Both the position numbers and the translations under genes were made by a program. The notes under the pieces are model-generated. The model ran no database searches and was not told where the DNA came from. It was given only the letters and a program-made list of their open reading frames with translations. Shown piece after piece: positions 63,400 to 64,000 of a stretch of DNA of 64,000 bases. The stretch spans positions 749,127 to 813,126 of the forward strand of contig RPGP01000040.1 of assembly GCA_004193555.1 (NCBI GenBank), given 5' to 3'. This stretch comes from Desulfobacteraceae bacterium Eth-SRB1. GTDB taxonomy: Bacteria > Desulfobacterota > Desulfobacteria > Desulfobacterales > ETH-SRB1. The stretch's first letter is position 1; the number at the start of each line of letters is the position of its first letter.

Positions 63400-64000
63400 A
63401 TGATGGAAGAAATAGAGCGTTTAGTCGAAACTCTAAAAAGATATAACGAGGCATATAGAAACGGGAAGCCGCTGGTAAGCGATCATGAATACGACAGCCT
63501 TGTACAAAAGCTCCGGGAACTTGACCCGGCTCATCCCTTCCTTCATATTGTGGAACCTGAAAAGTTTGAAGCCAGGAAAGAAGTAAGACATCCTGTTCCA
63601 ATGCTTTCAACTGAAAAAGCCTACACAAAGGAGGCCCTTGCAAGATTTGTAATCAGGGTGAAGAAAGATGCCGCTGAGATCGGAATAACAGATATTTTGT
63701 TTAAGGTTACTCCAAAGCTTGACGGGCTTGCCGCACGAGATGATGGGAATATCTTTGCAACGAGAGGAAATGGTGAAGTCGGATACGAGATAAGCAGTGC
63801 TTTTAAGAAAGGAGTAATTCCGGTTGGCGGCAGAGGCTTGGGCCTTGGAGAGGTTGTGATTGTCAAATCCTATTTTGATGAGCATTTGTCAGGTGAATTT
63901 GAGCACCCGAGAAACATGGTTGTCGGAATCGTTACCTCCGATACTCTAAATGTTTTTGCTGAAAAGGCTCTTCAGGATGAGGTCGTATATTTTGTTCCAT
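63400..64000 (+). CDS. NAD-dependent DNA ligase (LigA-like), cut by the window end
   Basis: 200 residues are visible, so this is the N-terminal third only. LVSDHEYDSLVQKLRELDP is the Ia-type NAD-binding segment (YDxL), PMLSTEKAYTK the adenylation approach, and KVTPKLDGLA carries the AMP-accepting Lys (K-L-D-G). GEVVI follows as in motif III. The sequence is more divergent than a typical LigA, for example STEKAY instead of SLDNAF. It may be a second ligase or a ligase-related protein. ATG 63400 or 63403. Confidence 0.82.
   Translation, partial: MMEEIERLVETLKRYNEAYRNGKPLVSDHEYDSLVQKLRELDPAHPFLHIVEPEKFEARKEVRHPVPMLSTEKAYTKEALARFVIRVKKDAAEIGITDILFKVTPKLDGLAARDDGNIFATRGNGEVGYEISSAFKKGVIPVGGRGLGLGEVVIVKSYFDEHLSGEFEHPRNMVVGIVTSDTLNVFAEKALQDEVVYFVP

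Overview
The window looks like the chromosome of a sulfate-reducing-type Desulfobacterota bacterium (probably Desulfobacterales). This is an inference from gene content. The siroheme-dependent heme genes ahbC-hemB-ahbD sit together at 9.5-13.0 kb, and the housekeeping proteins (FolC, TypA, FtsEX, GlyS, RecC) read as deltaproteobacterial. Coding DNA is moderately AT-rich, and intergenic spaces are full of dispersed palindromic repeats. It may be a metagenome-derived contig.

Layout. 0-9.2 kb is housekeeping: tRNA nucleotidyltransferase, adenylate kinase, ribosomal protein S21, folC, tRNA-Arg(CCG), typA, a methyltransferase and a ClpX-like AAA+ ATPase. 9.4-13.0 kb carries ahbC, hemB and ahbD, which act in the last steps of the alternative heme b pathway. 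13.12-15.20 kb is a 2-kb islet with three genes that look archaeal (DPANN-like). Each is preceded by a TATA-like box about 25-30 nt from its start codon, and the islet is bounded by a 40-bp inverted repeat. 15.5-21.0 kb has a DUF4143 ATPase, a DUF4143 remnant and recC without recB or recD, followed by tRNA-Arg(TCG) and tRNA-His. 21.6-31.4 kb has a thioesterase, a four-gene oligopeptide/nickel-type ABC importer, a parvulin, ubiE/menG, dnaJ-queD and pyrE. 31.7-39.0 kb is a cell-envelope cluster: tolC-like, ftsE, ftsX, an EnvC-like amidase activator, ctpA and a YibQ-like deacetylase. 39-46.4 kb has an enoyl-CoA hydratase, a YchF-like protein, glyS, a two-gene RdgC-like pair and a DUF3786 protein.

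46.6-62.5 kb is an accessory island. It holds a HigBA-type toxin-antitoxin pair with a visible operator, a REP-associated tyrosine transposase (RAYT) paired with a secreted repeat protein, an AlbA_2 ATPase, duplicated GNAT acetyltransferase modules, a truncated surface protein cut by an IS, and restriction-modification and Fic remnants. It also holds an apparently complete three-gene ABC-three-component (ABC-3C) conflict system (SMEK-domain protein, 75-aa middle component, DUF2326-type ATPase) at 56.96-59.85 kb. The window closes with a nucleoside phosphorylase and the start of an NAD-dependent DNA ligase.

Most notable observations: the ABC-3C operon sitting between direct duplications of a restriction-modification gene end; the archaeal-looking islet inside an inverted repeat; about 145-bp hairpin elements whose arms differ but whose 30-nt centre is conserved; a 29-bp direct repeat that recurs at module boundaries in the island; and the mobile RAYT plus repeat-protein module.
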